The notes below the pieces were generated by a model, which saw only the letters and a program-made list of their open reading frames with translations, made no database searches and was not told where the DNA came from. Below, in pieces: positions 45,915 to 55,818 of a stretch of 64,000 nt of DNA. Numbering within the stretch: the first letter of the stretch is position 1; each line of letters begins with the position of its first letter. The stretch is from Solibacillus sp. FSL R5-0449 (lineage in GTDB: Bacteria; Bacillota; Bacilli; Bacillales_A; Planococcaceae), in the NCBI RefSeq assembly GCF_037975215.1, contig NZ_CP150239.1, positions 2,084,001-2,148,000 on the forward strand, written 5' to 3'. The position numbers and the translations under genes are program-made.

Positions 45915-46676
45915 TTAACCTTGAACGCGGTTAATTTGGACATCTTTTAAAATCGTATTTATTACCCAGCTTGCAGCTATTAAGCCAGCTACAGATGGTA
46001 CGAATGCATTTGATGAAGGCGGTAATTGTGCTTTGCGGATTTCTGCTTCAGGTTTTCCGACATATTGTGCAACGTCAGGACGCACGACAATCGGGGATTC
46101 ATCTGAAAATACAACAGTTACACCTTTTTTAATGCCTTCTTTGCGAAGTTTTGTACGAATTACTTTTGCCAGTGGATCTGTATGCGTTTTTGAAATATCA
46201 GCAATTTGGAAACGTGTAGGATCCATTTTGTTTGCAGCACCCATGCTTGAGATAATTGGGATATTGCGTTTTAAACATTCTTTCATAATGTGGATTTTGT
46301 ACATTACAGTATCGGATGCATCAATGACATAATCGATTCCTTGTGCGAAAAACTGTTCATATGTTTCTTCTGTGTAGAACATATGCATATCGATTACTTC
46401 ACATTCAGGGTTGATATCTGCAATCCGTTCTTTCATAACAGCAGATTTTGATTTTCCGACCGTTGATAAATAGGCAACTAATTGACGATTAACATTCGTA
46501 ATATCCACATTATCTTTATCTACTAATATGATTCGGCCAATCCCGCTGCGTGCACATGCTTCTGCAGCAAACGAGCCTACCCCGCCTACACCTAAAATTG
46601 CGACTGTCGTTTCTTTAAGCTTTTCTAAGCCTTCTGTTCCAATAGCTAATTCGTTTCGTGAAAATTGATGTAACAT
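45915..46676 (-). CDS. tcdA: tRNA threonylcarbamoyladenosine dehydratase TcdA (YrvM)
   Basis: 253 aa ThiF/E1-like. The nucleotide-binding loop AILGVGGVGSFAAEACARSG (~28-47), DKDNVDITNVNRQ and a DASDT motif match TcdA/CsdL. It cyclises t6A37 of tRNAs to ct6A. The position next to 6S RNA and aspS is as in B. subtilis. ATG after GAGGGG. Confidence 0.93.
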   Translation of the reverse strand: MLHQFSRNELAIGTEGLEKLKETTVAILGVGGVGSFAAEACARSGIGRIILVDKDNVDITNVNRQLVAYLSTVGKSKSAVMKERIADINPECEVIDMHMFYTEETYEQFFAQGIDYVIDASDTVMYKIHIMKECLKRNIPIISSMGAANKMDPTRFQIADISKTHTDPLAKVIRTKLRKEGIKKGVTVVFSDESPIVVRPDVAQYVGKPEAEIRKAQLPPSSNAFVPSVAGLIAASWVINTILKDVQINRVQG

Positions 46677-46821
46677 CTAATTTTACCCCTCAATCTTTAT
46701 CATTCTACTAGGCATTATATCGACATCAATTACGAGATGCAAGCAACAATATAATGACAGAAAATAGCATTTGCAATATTTTTTGCTTTATAAATGCTTC
46801 CATTCCAATTATGAAGGCAAA

Positions 46822-47072
46822 ATAAAAATACTCTTCTACATGAAAGTAGAAGAGTAAAATTAGAAAATTGACGAATCCCAAATATGCCGTCTTGCTACAA
46901 CATCGTTTTGATCCCGCGTCTATAGCAAGGGGGTGCACTAATCGCAGCGTTAAACTTCCCGCTCCAAATGGGGCATGTTTGCTTCTACGGTAATAGTAGC
47001 TCCCAACGATTTATTGTTCGGTCAAAAGTGTTTAGTAACAAATATAGCGACGAACACTTCAGGATTCGTATT
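46822..47072 (-). ncRNA. ssrS: 6S RNA (6S-1, bsrA/ssrS type)
   Basis: On the minus strand ACGAATCC (47069-47062) closes with GGATTCGT (46878-46871), giving a ~199-nt rod. The plus-strand bases GTTCGGTCAAAAGT (47016-47029) are the complement of the template from which 6S-1 product RNA starts; B. subtilis 6S-1 pRNA starts with nearly the same 14-mer. A promoter is upstream and a terminator downstream. The location between yrvM and aspS is that of bsrA. 6S RNA binds the housekeeping RNA polymerase. Ends are approximate. Confidence 0.9.
46826..46855 (-). terminator. Terminator of 6S RNA gene
   Basis: ACTCTTCTAC and GTAGAAGAGT arms with a 6-nt loop, followed by ATTTTTATTTT on the minus strand. 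Confidence 0.8.
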
Positions 47073-47078
47073 AATGAT

Positions 47079-47107
47079 ATATTAACACCAATATTCTGAT
47101 TATTCAA
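47079..47107 (-). promoter_or_regulatory. Sigma-A promoter of 6S RNA
   Basis: On the minus strand TTGAAT, a 17-nt spacer and TAATAT (47084-47079), about 7 nt ahead of the inferred 6S start. Confidence 0.7.
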
Positions 47108-47187
47108 TCGAAAACATCGCATTCTCATAAATTATTATTATTGTACTAACTTATTAGAAATATATGGTTCCATTTTACTTTATAAAA

Positions 47188-47223
47188 AAAAGGTACTTCT
47201 TCCCGAGAGAAGAAATACCTTTT
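47188..47223 (-). terminator. Terminator of hisS-aspS operon
   Basis: AAAAGGTACTTCTT pairs with AAGAAATACCTTTT, followed by a T-run on the minus strand. Confidence 0.82.
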
Positions 47224-47228
47224 ATGAT

Positions 47229-49001
47229 TTATTTTTTTGCTGTTGCTGCAATACGTAAGCTTAACTCTTCAAGCTGTGCATCGGAAACTGGTGATGGTGC
47301 ATCTGTTAATAAACAGCTTGCCGTTGCCGTTTTTGGGAATGCAATTGTATCGCGTAAGTTTGTACGACCTGCAAGAAGCATTACTAATCGGTCAAGACCC
47401 ATTGCTAATCCGCCATGTGGAGGAACGCCGTAGTCAAACGCTTCTAGTAGGAAACCGAATTGTGCACGTGCTTCTTCTTCACTGAATCCTAGCAGTTCAA
47501 ACATTTTCGCTTGTAAATCCGGCTCATAAATACGAAGAGAACCGCCGCCAAGCTCGTAACCATTTAATACGATATCGTAGGCTTGAGCACGAACTTCTTT
47601 AGGGTTTGTATTCATTAACTCCAAGTCTTCATCGAATGGACGAGTGAATGGATGGTGAGCCGCATAATAACGACCTTCCGCCTCATCATATTCGAATAAT
47701 GGCCAATCAACGATCCATAAGAATTCGAATTTCGACTCATCGATTAAGCCTAGCTCTTTTCCTAATTTTAAGCGTAATGCGCCAAGTGCGTCTGCAACTA
47801 CAGAAGATTTGTCTGCAACGAATAATAATAAGTCACCAGCTTGTGCTTCTGTTGCTTTGATGATGCCGTCCGCTGCTTCACCTTCAAAGAACTTCGCGAT
47901 TGGGCCATTCAAGCCTTCTTCTGTTACTTTTAACCAAGCTAAACCTTTTGCTCCGTAACGGCCCGCAAATTCGCCTAAAGCATCAATATCTTTACGAGAA
48001 TAATTTGCTGCCGCGCCTTTTACATTAATTGCTTTCACTTCGCCGCCATTTGCTACTGCGTTTGCAAATACTCCGAAAGCAGATTCTTTCACGATATCTG
48101 AAAGCTGTTTTAATTCCAGTCCGAAACGTACATCCGGTTTATCTGAACCGAAACGATCCATTGCTTCTTTATAGCTCATGCGTGGGAATGGAGTTACGAC
48201 ATCAATACCTTTGACATCTTTCATAACTTGAGTCAGAAGACGCTCATTCATTTCGATAATTTCATCCATTGATAAGAATGAAGTTTCAATATCCACTTGT
48301 GTGAATTCCGGCTGACGGTCTGCACGTAAATCTTCATCACGGAAGCATCGAGCAATTTGGAAATACTTCTCAAAGCCACCTACCATTAGAAGCTGTTTAA
48401 ATAACTGTGGCGATTGCGGCAATGCATAGAATTCGCCGTCATGTACACGTGATGGAACTAAATAGTCACGTGCGCCTTCTGGTGTTGATTTCGTTAAAAT
48501 TGGTGTTTCAACTTCCAGGAAGCCTTCGTTTTGTAAGAAATTACGGATTGTACGTGTTACATCAGAGCGCATTTTAAATGTGTCATACATTACAGGACGG
48601 CGTAAATCTAAATAACGGTATTTTAAACGTAACTCTTCCGATACTTCGACATTGTTATCAATTGCGAATGGCGGGTTTTTAGCTTCATTAATAATTGTCA
48701 GTTCCGAAGCTGCCACTTCAATTTCGCCTGTTTTCATATTTTTATTTATTTGAGCTGCATCACGTAAAACTACTTTACCTTTTACTTCAATGACAAACTC
48801 ACTGCGAATTTTATTTGCTAGTTCTAAAGCTTCTTTCGCCTGATCTCCGAAAACTACTTGTACGATCCCTTCGCGGTCACGCATATCTACGAAAATTAAT
48901 CCGCCTAAGTCACGACGTTTTTGTACCCAACCTTTTAATACAACTTCTTGTCCCGCTTCTGCAGCTGTTACTAAACCGCATGCGTGTGTTCTTTGCGCCA
49001 T
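47229..49001 (-). CDS. aspS: Aspartyl-tRNA synthetase
   Basis: 590 aa bacterial-type AspRS. The anticodon-binding OB fold is N-terminal ([20 protein letters not shown]). Class II motif 2 is [18 protein letters not shown] (~217) and motif 3 is [11 protein letters not shown] (~530). The bacterial GAD insertion domain lies in between. It is second in the hisS-aspS operon, 14 bp after hisS. Whether it is discriminating against tRNA-Asn is not evident from sequence reading. Confidence 0.97.
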   Translation of the reverse strand: MAQRTHACGLVTAAEAGQEVVLKGWVQKRRDLGGLIFVDMRDREGIVQVVFGDQAKEALELANKIRSEFVIEVKGKVVLRDAAQINKNMKTGEIEVAASELTIINEAKNPPFAIDNNVEVSEELRLKYRYLDLRRPVMYDTFKMRSDVTRTIRNFLQNEGFLEVETPILTKSTPEGARDYLVPSRVHDGEFYALPQSPQLFKQLLMVGGFEKYFQIARCFRDEDLRADRQPEFTQVDIETSFLSMDEIIEMNERLLTQVMKDVKGIDVVTPFPRMSYKEAMDRFGSDKPDVRFGLELKQLSDIVKESAFGVFANAVANGGEVKAINVKGAAANYSRKDIDALGEFAGRYGAKGLAWLKVTEEGLNGPIAKFFEGEAADGIIKATEAQAGDLLLFVADKSSVVADALGALRLKLGKELGLIDESKFEFLWIVDWPLFEYDEAEGRYYAAHHPFTRPFDEDLELMNTNPKEVRAQAYDIVLNGYELGGGSLRIYEPDLQAKMFELLGFSEEEARAQFGFLLEAFDYGVPPHGGLAMGLDRLVMLLAGRTNLRDTIAFPKTATASCLLTDAPSPVSDAQLEELSLRIAATAKK

Positions 49002-49015
49002 TGTTTATTCCTCCA

Positions 49016-50284
49016 CTATTTGTTTTCTAAAACGTATTGGACAAGCTGACCGAATTCTACTTTTGTCTGATCGCCTGTCTCCATTGTTTTGACGTTTACT
49101 GCTTGCTCTTCTAATTCTGACTCACCTAGTACAATGACAAATTTAGCATTAGCACGGTCGGCAGCTTTCATTTGCCCCTTCATTTTACGGTCCAAATAAT
49201 CCATATCTGCTGAAATACCCTTTGCACGGAATGAACTTACAAGCTCCACTGCTTTTAGTTTTGCCTCTTCACCCATTGCCACAACATACATTTCGAGATC
49301 ATTACCTGTCGCAAGCTCAATATTTTTTGCTTCCAGCGCTAATAATAATCGTTCAATTGATAAGGCAAATCCGATACCCGGTGATTCCGGTCCGCCAATA
49401 TCTTCAACTAAACCATTATAGCGACCGCCGCCGCAAAGTGTCGTAATTGAGCCGAATCCGTCACCTGTAATCATAATTTCAAATGCTGTATGGTTGTAGT
49501 AATCAAGTCCTCGTACTAAGTTAGGGTCCACTTTATAAGAGATGCCGAGCACATCTAAATATTGTTTTACTTTCGTGAAGTATTCCGCTGAAGAATCCGT
49601 CAAATAATTTGTTAGAGCCGGTGCTGTTGCCATTGCCGGGTGTTTCGCATCTACTTTACAATCCAAAATACGTAATGGATTTTTCTCCAGACGGCTTTGA
49701 CAATCACTGCAAAGCTCACCAACGACCGGTGTGAAATGCTCGATTAACGCGCTGCGGTGAGCATCACGTGTCTCTTTATCACCTAATGAGTTAATGACTA
49801 ATTTTAAGTCCGTCAAGCCAAGTGTTGTATACACATCCATTGCAAGTGCCATTACTTCCGCGTCAATCGCCGGATCGGCTGAACCGATAGCTTCTACACC
49901 AAACTGAACGAATTGTCGGTAGCGGCCTGCCTGTTGGCGTTCATAACGGAACATTGGACCTGTGTAATAAAGTTTGACTGGCTGATCTGCCTGACCGAAC
50001 ATTTTATGCTCCACATATGCACGAACCGCTGAAGCTGTTCCCTCTGGACGTAATGTTAATGAACGATTTCCTTTGTCCGTAAATGTGTACATTTCTTTTT
50101 GTACGATATCTGTTGTATCGCCTACACCACGTTGGAATAGCTCTGTTGACTCAAACATTGGTGTGCGAATTTCGTTATAGCGATATTTATCACATAAATC
50201 ACGAATGACACGTTCTACATACTGCCATTTCTCGGATTGACCCGGTAAAATATCCTGTGTTCCTTTAGGTACTTTAAAATTCAT
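49016..50284 (-). CDS. hisS: Histidyl-tRNA synthetase
   Basis: 422 aa. [20 protein letters not shown] opens the true N-terminus. Motif 2 is [20 protein letters not shown], the histidine-binding loops are [14 protein letters not shown] and GGGRYNGL, and motif 3 is [12 protein letters not shown]. The ATG at 50284 follows GAGAGGAG; the longer frame reads through the T-box leader and is rejected. Confidence 0.97.
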   Translation of the reverse strand: MNFKVPKGTQDILPGQSEKWQYVERVIRDLCDKYRYNEIRTPMFESTELFQRGVGDTTDIVQKEMYTFTDKGNRSLTLRPEGTASAVRAYVEHKMFGQADQPVKLYYTGPMFRYERQQAGRYRQFVQFGVEAIGSADPAIDAEVMALAMDVYTTLGLTDLKLVINSLGDKETRDAHRSALIEHFTPVVGELCSDCQSRLEKNPLRILDCKVDAKHPAMATAPALTNYLTDSSAEYFTKVKQYLDVLGISYKVDPNLVRGLDYYNHTAFEIMITGDGFGSITTLCGGGRYNGLVEDIGGPESPGIGFALSIERLLLALEAKNIELATGNDLEMYVVAMGEEAKLKAVELVSSFRAKGISADMDYLDRKMKGQMKAADRANAKFVIVLGESELEEQAVNVKTMETGDQTKVEFGQLVQYVLENK

Positions 50285-50341
50285 AAAAAGCACTCCTCTC
50301 TTAGTTGACCAAACTTTTCGCGTGCTATTTAAGAAGAAAAT

Positions 50342-50610
50342 AAAAAAAGCCCCCGCCCCTTGCAAATACTGCAAGGGACGAAAGCTTGTATAATCTTCCG
50401 CGGTTCCACCCTAATTGATGTATGACTACATCCTCTCGAATTCGGATAACGGCCGACTCCGTTTTCCCCTACTAGAAAAAAATTTTTTTCGAGGAAACGC
50501 CTCTCAACTGTTGTTCACATGTTACATACTGCAGGAAAGATTACAGCCTAAGTCTTTCCCTCTCTTTTCAGCATTGGCAACCGCTACTTGTTTGGTCATT
50601 GGCAATGTTA
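50342..50610 (-). promoter_or_regulatory. T-box riboswitch upstream of hisS-aspS
   Basis: The T-box core AGGGTGGAACCGCGG lies at 50398-50411 on the minus strand. A terminator follows (CCCTTGCAG.../GCAAGGGGCGGGGGC then seven T, 50342-50385). Stem I upstream has the S-turn AAGTAGCG and an AG-rich distal part. The specifier triplet could not be fixed; the loop reads GTGAACAACAG. The leader fills the 473-bp gap between hisS and the amidase gene. Confidence 0.88.
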
Positions 50611-50757
50611 CTTTTGTTAAATTAACACTAATCTTAATGATGTCGTGACAAGTTGTCAACCATTTTCAAAAAAACGCTATATTTTTTGTCATAAATACTT
50701 TTATAATATAGGAGTATATAGTGAAAGGTCATTTAACTAAATTAAAAGGAGGAAACT

Positions 50758-52359
50758 ATGAAAAAAAATAAAATAATAATAGGTTTATCGTTTTTATTAT
50801 TATTCACGGCAATTGTTCCGTATTATTTTTCCGCTCGCCCTGCACTGGCCAATGGTGAACCGTTGTATGTAAACGCGGAAATATTATATTTGCGTGAAGG
50901 TCCAGGTCTTTCCTATCCGATCCTCGATACGTTAAAAGAAGGTACCGAAATTATGTCAATTGAAAAACAAGGGGATTGGCACCATGTTCAAGTCGGTCAG
51001 CAGGAAGGATGGGTTGCGGCATGGCTTGTGAAAACAGCCAATGGACAATCAGATTCATCAATTGAAAAAACAGTCATTTCACAGGTAAACGCTTTAAATG
51101 TGCGTGTAGCACCATCACTATCAGCTTCTGTTTTGACGAAAATCTCTTCCGGGACGGAAAGCAAATTTTTAAAACAGGAACAGGACTGGATTCAAATTCA
51201 GTTCGGCGAGACGACAGGCTGGGTATTTGCGGAATACGTCACAGTGAAAGAAGCGAAGACGGAAGTGCCGGCTGCCCCTTCCAATAATGGACAGCAGGAT
51301 CAGTCCAATGAACCATTACAACAAATTGATCCAAATACATTTACTGTTAACGTCAATGCTGTCAATATCCGAAAAAAACCGGATTTAACAGCCAAAAAAT
51401 TAGGGCTTGCCACTGAAGGCCAACAATTTAAAGTAGTCAGCCGAGATCATAATTGGGTCGAAATTGAATATGAAAAAGGCAAAAAAGGTTGGATCTACAG
51501 TTTTTACGGAACGTTTACAAAACAATTGAAACAAAATCCTTCATCTGAAAAAGAAGATACGAAAAACTTTGTGACGATTATTTATAACGGAACAAATTTA
51601 AGGGAATCCCCTTCGACCTCTTCAAATGTTGTTGTCATTGCAGATGCTGGTCATACATATCCGATAGTGGAAAGTGAAGGCGACTGGTTTAAAGTTGCAG
51701 TAAACGATCGCCAAACGGCATACGTCGCAAACTGGGTTGTAAGTAAAAACGATTCACAAGGAACAACAGCCAAAAACAATACAAGCGAGGCAGCCGAACG
51801 TAAAAAAGGGACATTAAAAGGCTTAACAATCGTACTGGATGCCGGTCATGGCGGTAACGACCGCGGAACTACGGGTGTCCGTGGAACAGACGAAAAAGAT
51901 ATTAATATTCTTACAGCTGAACTCCTCCGCTCCAAATTACAGGCAGCCGGTGCAAATGTTGTCATGACACGTGAATCCGATGTTTTTGTCGACTTACGAA
52001 AACGTGTTGCCGTATCCCATCAGGCTGGTGCGGATGCGTTTATCAGTATTCACTATGATGCAAACGAAGATAGCTCGGTGAGCGGATTTACGACCTATTA
52101 TACAAATGGTTATCAGAAAAAGCTTGCCGAATATGTACATGACGGCCTGGCATCGAAAGTGAACCTGAAAGACCGCGGACCACGCTTCGGTAACTATTTA
52201 GTACTGCGTGAAAACCGTCAAAATGCTATATTGCTGGAGCTTGGCTATTTAAGCAACGCTTCTGAAGAACGGGCCATTACTACAGATTATTACCGGGAAC
52301 AAGCAACACTCGGCATCTATCAAGGCTTACTAAACTACTTCGACGATCAGCTTGATTAA
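50758..52359 (+). CDS. yrvJ: SH3b-domain N-acetylmuramoyl-L-alanine amidase (YrvJ-like)
   Basis: 533 aa. A Sec signal peptide covers ~1-31 (cut near ALA-NG). Four bacterial SH3 repeats follow, about 36-93, 106-162, 195-255 and 270-330, each with an LREGPG- or NVRVAPS-like motif. An Amidase_3 domain runs ~356-530, with Zn ligands DAGHGG (His364), SIHYDA and LLELGYLSN. It cuts the bond between muramic acid and L-Ala. SH3b repeats anchor it to the wall. ATG after AAAAGGAGG. Confidence 0.93.
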   Translation: MKKNKIIIGLSFLLLFTAIVPYYFSARPALANGEPLYVNAEILYLREGPGLSYPILDTLKEGTEIMSIEKQGDWHHVQVGQQEGWVAAWLVKTANGQSDSSIEKTVISQVNALNVRVAPSLSASVLTKISSGTESKFLKQEQDWIQIQFGETTGWVFAEYVTVKEAKTEVPAAPSNNGQQDQSNEPLQQIDPNTFTVNVNAVNIRKKPDLTAKKLGLATEGQQFKVVSRDHNWVEIEYEKGKKGWIYSFYGTFTKQLKQNPSSEKEDTKNFVTIIYNGTNLRESPSTSSNVVVIADAGHTYPIVESEGDWFKVAVNDRQTAYVANWVVSKNDSQGTTAKNNTSEAAERKKGTLKGLTIVLDAGHGGNDRGTTGVRGTDEKDINILTAELLRSKLQAAGANVVMTRESDVFVDLRKRVAVSHQAGADAFISIHYDANEDSSVSGFTTYYTNGYQKKLAEYVHDGLASKVNLKDRGPRFGNYLVLRENRQNAILLELGYLSNASEERAITTDYYREQATLGIYQGLLNYFDDQLD

Positions 52360-52375
52360 TAACATATACCCAATC

Positions 52376-52411
52376 ATAAACCCCGATTTTCTATAGAAAA
52401 TCGGGGTTTAC
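52376..52411. terminator. Bidirectional terminator after yrvJ
   Basis: AAACCCCGATTTTC and GAAAATCGGGGTTT are perfect 14-bp arms with loop TATA. Confidence 0.88.
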
Positions 52412-52431
52412 TTGATTAAAATCCTTATCCA

Positions 52432-53643
52432 CTATTCCTGAATAATTTGATATAAATAAAACATTTCATCTTTATTTACAATGCGTGGCACCGGATACAG
52501 CGGGTTCGCTTCTTGTAGCGCGCGCTCCACCATTAACGGCACATCACGGTTGACGATTCCTGTTATTTTGCGTGGAATCTTCATCTTGTTATTCAGTTCT
52601 TCAATTGCTTCGATGAACAACTCTGCCTTTTTTTCATCACTATCTGTTATTTTTCCGATTCCTACAATTGTCGCCAGTTCTGCTAACGGCTTGGCCGCGC
52701 TCTCACCATAAAACCGTAGTACATGCGGAAGAATTACCGCATTGGCAAAACCATGCGGCACTTGATAAAATCCACCGAGTGTATGAGCAATGGCATGAAC
52801 ATAGCCTACATATGCCCGAGTGAACGCCAGCCCTGCCAAATACGATGCACGTTGCATTTCTGTCCTCGCTTTCATATCTGTCCCATCTTCATAGGCACGT
52901 ACTAAATACTTAAAAATAAGAATAACAGCCTCTCGTGCATATTTTCTCGTCTCCTCCGTATTGCTTTTACCGATATATGCTTCAACGGCATGTGTCAATG
53001 CATCCATTCCCGTTGTAGATGTAATATGTGGGGGTAAATTAAGTGTTAAAACCGGGTCCAGTACAGCATAGTGCGGTACAAGTACCGGATCCATAATGGC
53101 GAATTTCTCATGTGTTTCACTATTAGATACGACGGCGGCAATCGTCCCTTCGCTCCCAGTACCAGCAGTTGTCGGGATTGCAAAAAACGGCGGCATTTCT
53201 TTTCGTACTTTAAATAAACCCTTTAAATCAGCCAGTGATTTTTCAGGGCGTGCGATTCTTGCTGCAACCGCCTTAGCACAATCCATCGGTGACCCTCCGC
53301 CAAATGCTATAATCCCATCACATTGATGCGCATAATACATTTCCAGCGCTTCTTCAATATTGGTGAAAGTCGGGTTTGGAACCGTTTTATCAAAGACAAC
53401 AAATGCAATATTTTGCTGCTGTAAGCCCTCTAATAACGTATCCATAAGCCCCAATTTGTGAATTCCTTCATCGGTTATCACTAAGAGCATATTTAAATCT
53501 AAACTTTTCACAAGATCCGGCAATTTTTCCAGGCTGTTTTCCCCTTGGAGTAATTCCGGTTTTCTCCAGTTCATAAGCTTCATACCGACACGCATTGAAC
53601 TTTGGACAGTTCTGCAATAGGCTGTATACATTATTCGAAACAC
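52432..53643 (-). CDS. Iron-containing alcohol dehydrogenase
   Basis: 403 aa group III ADH. NAD-binding GGGSPMDCAKAVA (~113), PTTAGTGSEGT (~162), and the metal region with GMDALTHAVEAY (~230) and YVHAIAHTLGGFYQVPHG (~295). The N-terminus MYTAYCRTVQ resembles the short-N-terminal subgroup. The GTG at 53643 has GAGGG at 7 nt; an ATG at 53631 is the alternative. Substrate unknown. A single gene with its own promoter region. Confidence 0.9.
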   Translation of the reverse strand: MFRIMYTAYCRTVQSSMRVGMKLMNWRKPELLQGENSLEKLPDLVKSLDLNMLLVITDEGIHKLGLMDTLLEGLQQQNIAFVVFDKTVPNPTFTNIEEALEMYYAHQCDGIIAFGGGSPMDCAKAVAARIARPEKSLADLKGLFKVRKEMPPFFAIPTTAGTGSEGTIAAVVSNSETHEKFAIMDPVLVPHYAVLDPVLTLNLPPHITSTTGMDALTHAVEAYIGKSNTEETRKYAREAVILIFKYLVRAYEDGTDMKARTEMQRASYLAGLAFTRAYVGYVHAIAHTLGGFYQVPHGFANAVILPHVLRFYGESAAKPLAELATIVGIGKITDSDEKKAELFIEAIEELNNKMKIPRKITGIVNRDVPLMVERALQEANPLYPVPRIVNKDEMFYLYQIIQE

Positions 53644-53734
53644 TCCATTTCCCTCTATTTATGTATCCTTACTTTAAATATTCCGCATAGCCTTTTAAAA
53701 TTCCTTGTCCATAACTAAATCCGGCCAACAAAAA

Positions 53735-53757
53735 AACGAACCCGTCACGGATTCGTT
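53735..53757 (-). terminator. Terminator of the VWA-like gene
   Basis: AACGAATCCG and CGGGTTCGTT arms (minus strand, one mismatch) with a short loop, followed by TTTTTTTGTT. Confidence 0.72.
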
Positions 53758-53768
53758 AGAAAACTTTA

Positions 53769-54554
53769 TTAATCGTTTGCAAAAAATACTTTGTCGGCAA
53801 ATGCAATCGGCTGTTTTTCAAAATCATTCTCGCTCATTGCAATAACGGACAGATCGATATCAAGCTCCTGCATTTTCCCTGCCATCACTTGTTGATTCAA
53901 TTTAGAAAAATCGGTAAATTGATTGTCTGTAATAATCATCAGATCTCGCTGATTATCGATTTTGTCCTGCGTAAACATTTCAATTGCCTTGTCAATCGCC
54001 GGCATAATCTGAGCGTCTCCTATTTCGTACTGCTGCAAAAATTGGTCAAACTTTTCAATATCCATTATTCCATTTTTGAAAAGAAGCGGTTGAGCCGGTA
54101 TGTTGCTAAACGGAAGGATGATTAAATCCCTCTTCTGGACAGCACATAAGTTAAATAGCGGCAATATCGTCCCTTTTGTAAAGGCTTCATATTCCTGCAT
54201 GGCGCCAGATTGCTGTAAGATGACAATCATTGGTGAATAAAGATTTTTCATCTCTTCAAACGGGACATACAGTACATTCCCATCGCTAACCGTACGTTCT
54301 TTCAGCAATTGCTTTTGTTGCTCAATCGGGAATAAATAATCTTTATCCTGTATTTTTGGCATCGTTGCTTCCACTTCTGCAATCATTTCTTCAAGTGCGA
54401 TTGCAATTTCGATGACCTCTATGAATAATGGTTGCTGACCAAATTTCTTAAGAAATTGTTGCTGCTGGTTTTCATCCAAAGTCTGAAAAGATGCATTACG
54501 ATATAAAAAATGAAGAATTTCATCGGTTAAAACAGTCTTATATTCATTTGTCAT
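53769..54554 (-). CDS. Degenerate von Willebrand A-like protein
   Basis: 261 aa, ATG at 54554 after GGAGGGG. A helical N-terminus (~1-95) is followed by a Rossmann-like VWA fold (~105-255): YSPMIVILQQSGAMQEYEAF, RDLIILPFSN, DAQIMPAIDKAIEMF, RDLMIITDNQFTDF. The MIDAS motif DxSxS is replaced by QQSGA, so normal metal-dependent ligand binding seems lost. A single gene between its own terminator and the Fe-ADH. Confidence 0.65.
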   Translation of the reverse strand: MTNEYKTVLTDEILHFLYRNASFQTLDENQQQQFLKKFGQQPLFIEVIEIAIALEEMIAEVEATMPKIQDKDYLFPIEQQKQLLKERTVSDGNVLYVPFEEMKNLYSPMIVILQQSGAMQEYEAFTKGTILPLFNLCAVQKRDLIILPFSNIPAQPLLFKNGIMDIEKFDQFLQQYEIGDAQIMPAIDKAIEMFTQDKIDNQRDLMIITDNQFTDFSKLNQQVMAGKMQELDIDLSVIAMSENDFEKQPIAFADKVFFAND

Positions 54555-54679
54555 GTGAAACCCCTCCATCTGTTTTCAAATCAATACCGATAGTATAGCG
54601 AAAATCAAAATTAAAAAGTAGTAATTTATACTGCGTGTGAATAACTGACTTTCTATTTGCGTTTTTTTGCATAAAAAAA

Positions 54680-54700
54680 GCGGTATCTCTAGGATACCGC
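54680..54700 (-). terminator. Terminator of the 73-aa gene
   Basis: GCGGTATC and GATACCGC arms, 5-nt loop, followed by TTTTTTTAT on the minus strand. Confidence 0.82.
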
Positions 54701-54721
54701 ACCACACATAAATGTATGTAA

Positions 54722-54943
54722 TTATAATTTTTGAGTTAAAGCGTGTAAAGTATCTTTCAAATCACGATCGTTATCTGAAAGCTCGATTAAGTTTTCTAAA
54801 CGTTCGTGTAAGACAGGACGTTCGATTACTAATTGTTCATGTAAAACTTGAACGAATAATTCGATAAGCATACGATTTTGAATTAATAATGCTTCTTCCA
54901 CTCGGTCTGGGTTAATTTTATATTCTTTTACTTTTTTTGCCAT
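54722..54943 (-). CDS. Small conserved-looking hypothetical protein
   Basis: 73 aa, ATG at 54943 after AAGGGAGG. MAKKVKEYKINPDRVEEALL, then a Leu-rich helical run (IELFVQVLHEQLVIERPVLH). All-helical, soluble; family not recognised. It has its own terminator. Confidence 0.7.
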   Translation of the reverse strand: MAKKVKEYKINPDRVEEALLIQNRMLIELFVQVLHEQLVIERPVLHERLENLIELSDNDRDLKDTLHALTQKL

Positions 54944-55136
54944 TTGAAAATAGCCTCCCTTTTGTTTATACATCGTTATTTTAGCACACGGCTGTTTAGT
55001 TTTGTGAAATTATTTCATTTTCAGCAATCGTTTGTGTTTTTCTGTACATCAGCCAGTTGAATCCAGAAAATCTACGTAAGAAAAAACTTCATCCGCTGGC
55101 ATGAAGTTTTGAAAAGCTGTGTTGTTTAATAACATT

Positions 55137-55700
55137 TTAACAACCAATTTTTTTGACCTTCTCAATAATTTTCTCATAGATCGGAATCATATGCGCTTCC
55201 GTACATTTTACGGCAACTTCGTCCATTCCGATCCATCCGACTTCACTATTTTCGTCGAGCTTCGCTTGGAATGTAGCTTCATCTTCGACTTCAAATATAT
55301 ACGTCACATTAAAATGTAAATGTGCAGCCACATATTTCCCGTTTTTCATATGACCGATTACCGGCAGGATATCCAGTGATATAATATCTTCTTGAATTGC
55401 TTTTGCTTCCGTAATACCCGATTCTTCCATCAGCTCTTTTTTTGCTACATTAAATAAATCAGGGTCTCCGTCTGCATGACCACCCATCCAGCCCCATGAA
55501 TTATAAATATTATGATGCGCCATTAATACACGTGTACGATCCGGGTTGAACACAAAAGCAGAAGCAGTAAAATGCAAAACTTCATTATTACGTGTCAGGA
55601 CATCTGATAACGTAGCCATTGCACGTAAAATGATGTCCCGATCCTTCGCTTCCTGTTCGTTGTATGGTACATACAGATTAATCTGTTCATGTAAGGTCAT
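55137..55700 (-). CDS. Nudix hydrolase
   Basis: 187 aa. The Nudix box lies around residues 73-95 (GGHADGDPDLFNVAKKELME, then ESG). The core KELxEESG is intact, but the first Glu of GX5EX7REUXEEXGU is Pro, so the box is imperfect. Substrate is unknown; the family hydrolyses nucleoside diphosphate derivatives. ATG after GGGAGG. Confidence 0.87.
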   Translation of the reverse strand: MTLHEQINLYVPYNEQEAKDRDIILRAMATLSDVLTRNNEVLHFTASAFVFNPDRTRVLMAHHNIYNSWGWMGGHADGDPDLFNVAKKELMEESGITEAKAIQEDIISLDILPVIGHMKNGKYVAAHLHFNVTYIFEVEDEATFQAKLDENSEVGWIGMDEVAVKCTEAHMIPIYEKIIEKVKKIGC

Positions 55701-55761
55701 TTTAATCCTCCCTATTCTAATTCCTTTTGAATTGCCAATAGATTCGTTTTAGAAATATAGC

Positions 55762-55805
55762 GAAAAGGACGTGACCGCCAAATAAATGCGGCACACCTCC
55801 TTTTC
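55762..55805 (-). other. Unexplained strong hairpin
   Basis: GAAAAGGA and TCCTTTTC form outer arms and CCGC/GCGG inner arms over a 9-nt loop, between yqeY and the Nudix gene. There is no T-run. One arm contains a Shine-Dalgarno-like AAAAGGAGGTG on the minus strand followed by a 25-codon frame (GTG CCG CAT ...) without proper spacing. Confidence 0.5.
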
Positions 55806-55818
55806 TAAGTCTTAAAAT

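Noticed and set aside
46726-46938. 70-aa minus-strand ORF in the tcdA-aspS gap
   Set aside because: It overlaps the 6S RNA terminator and 3' half, has no Shine-Dalgarno and an odd composition.
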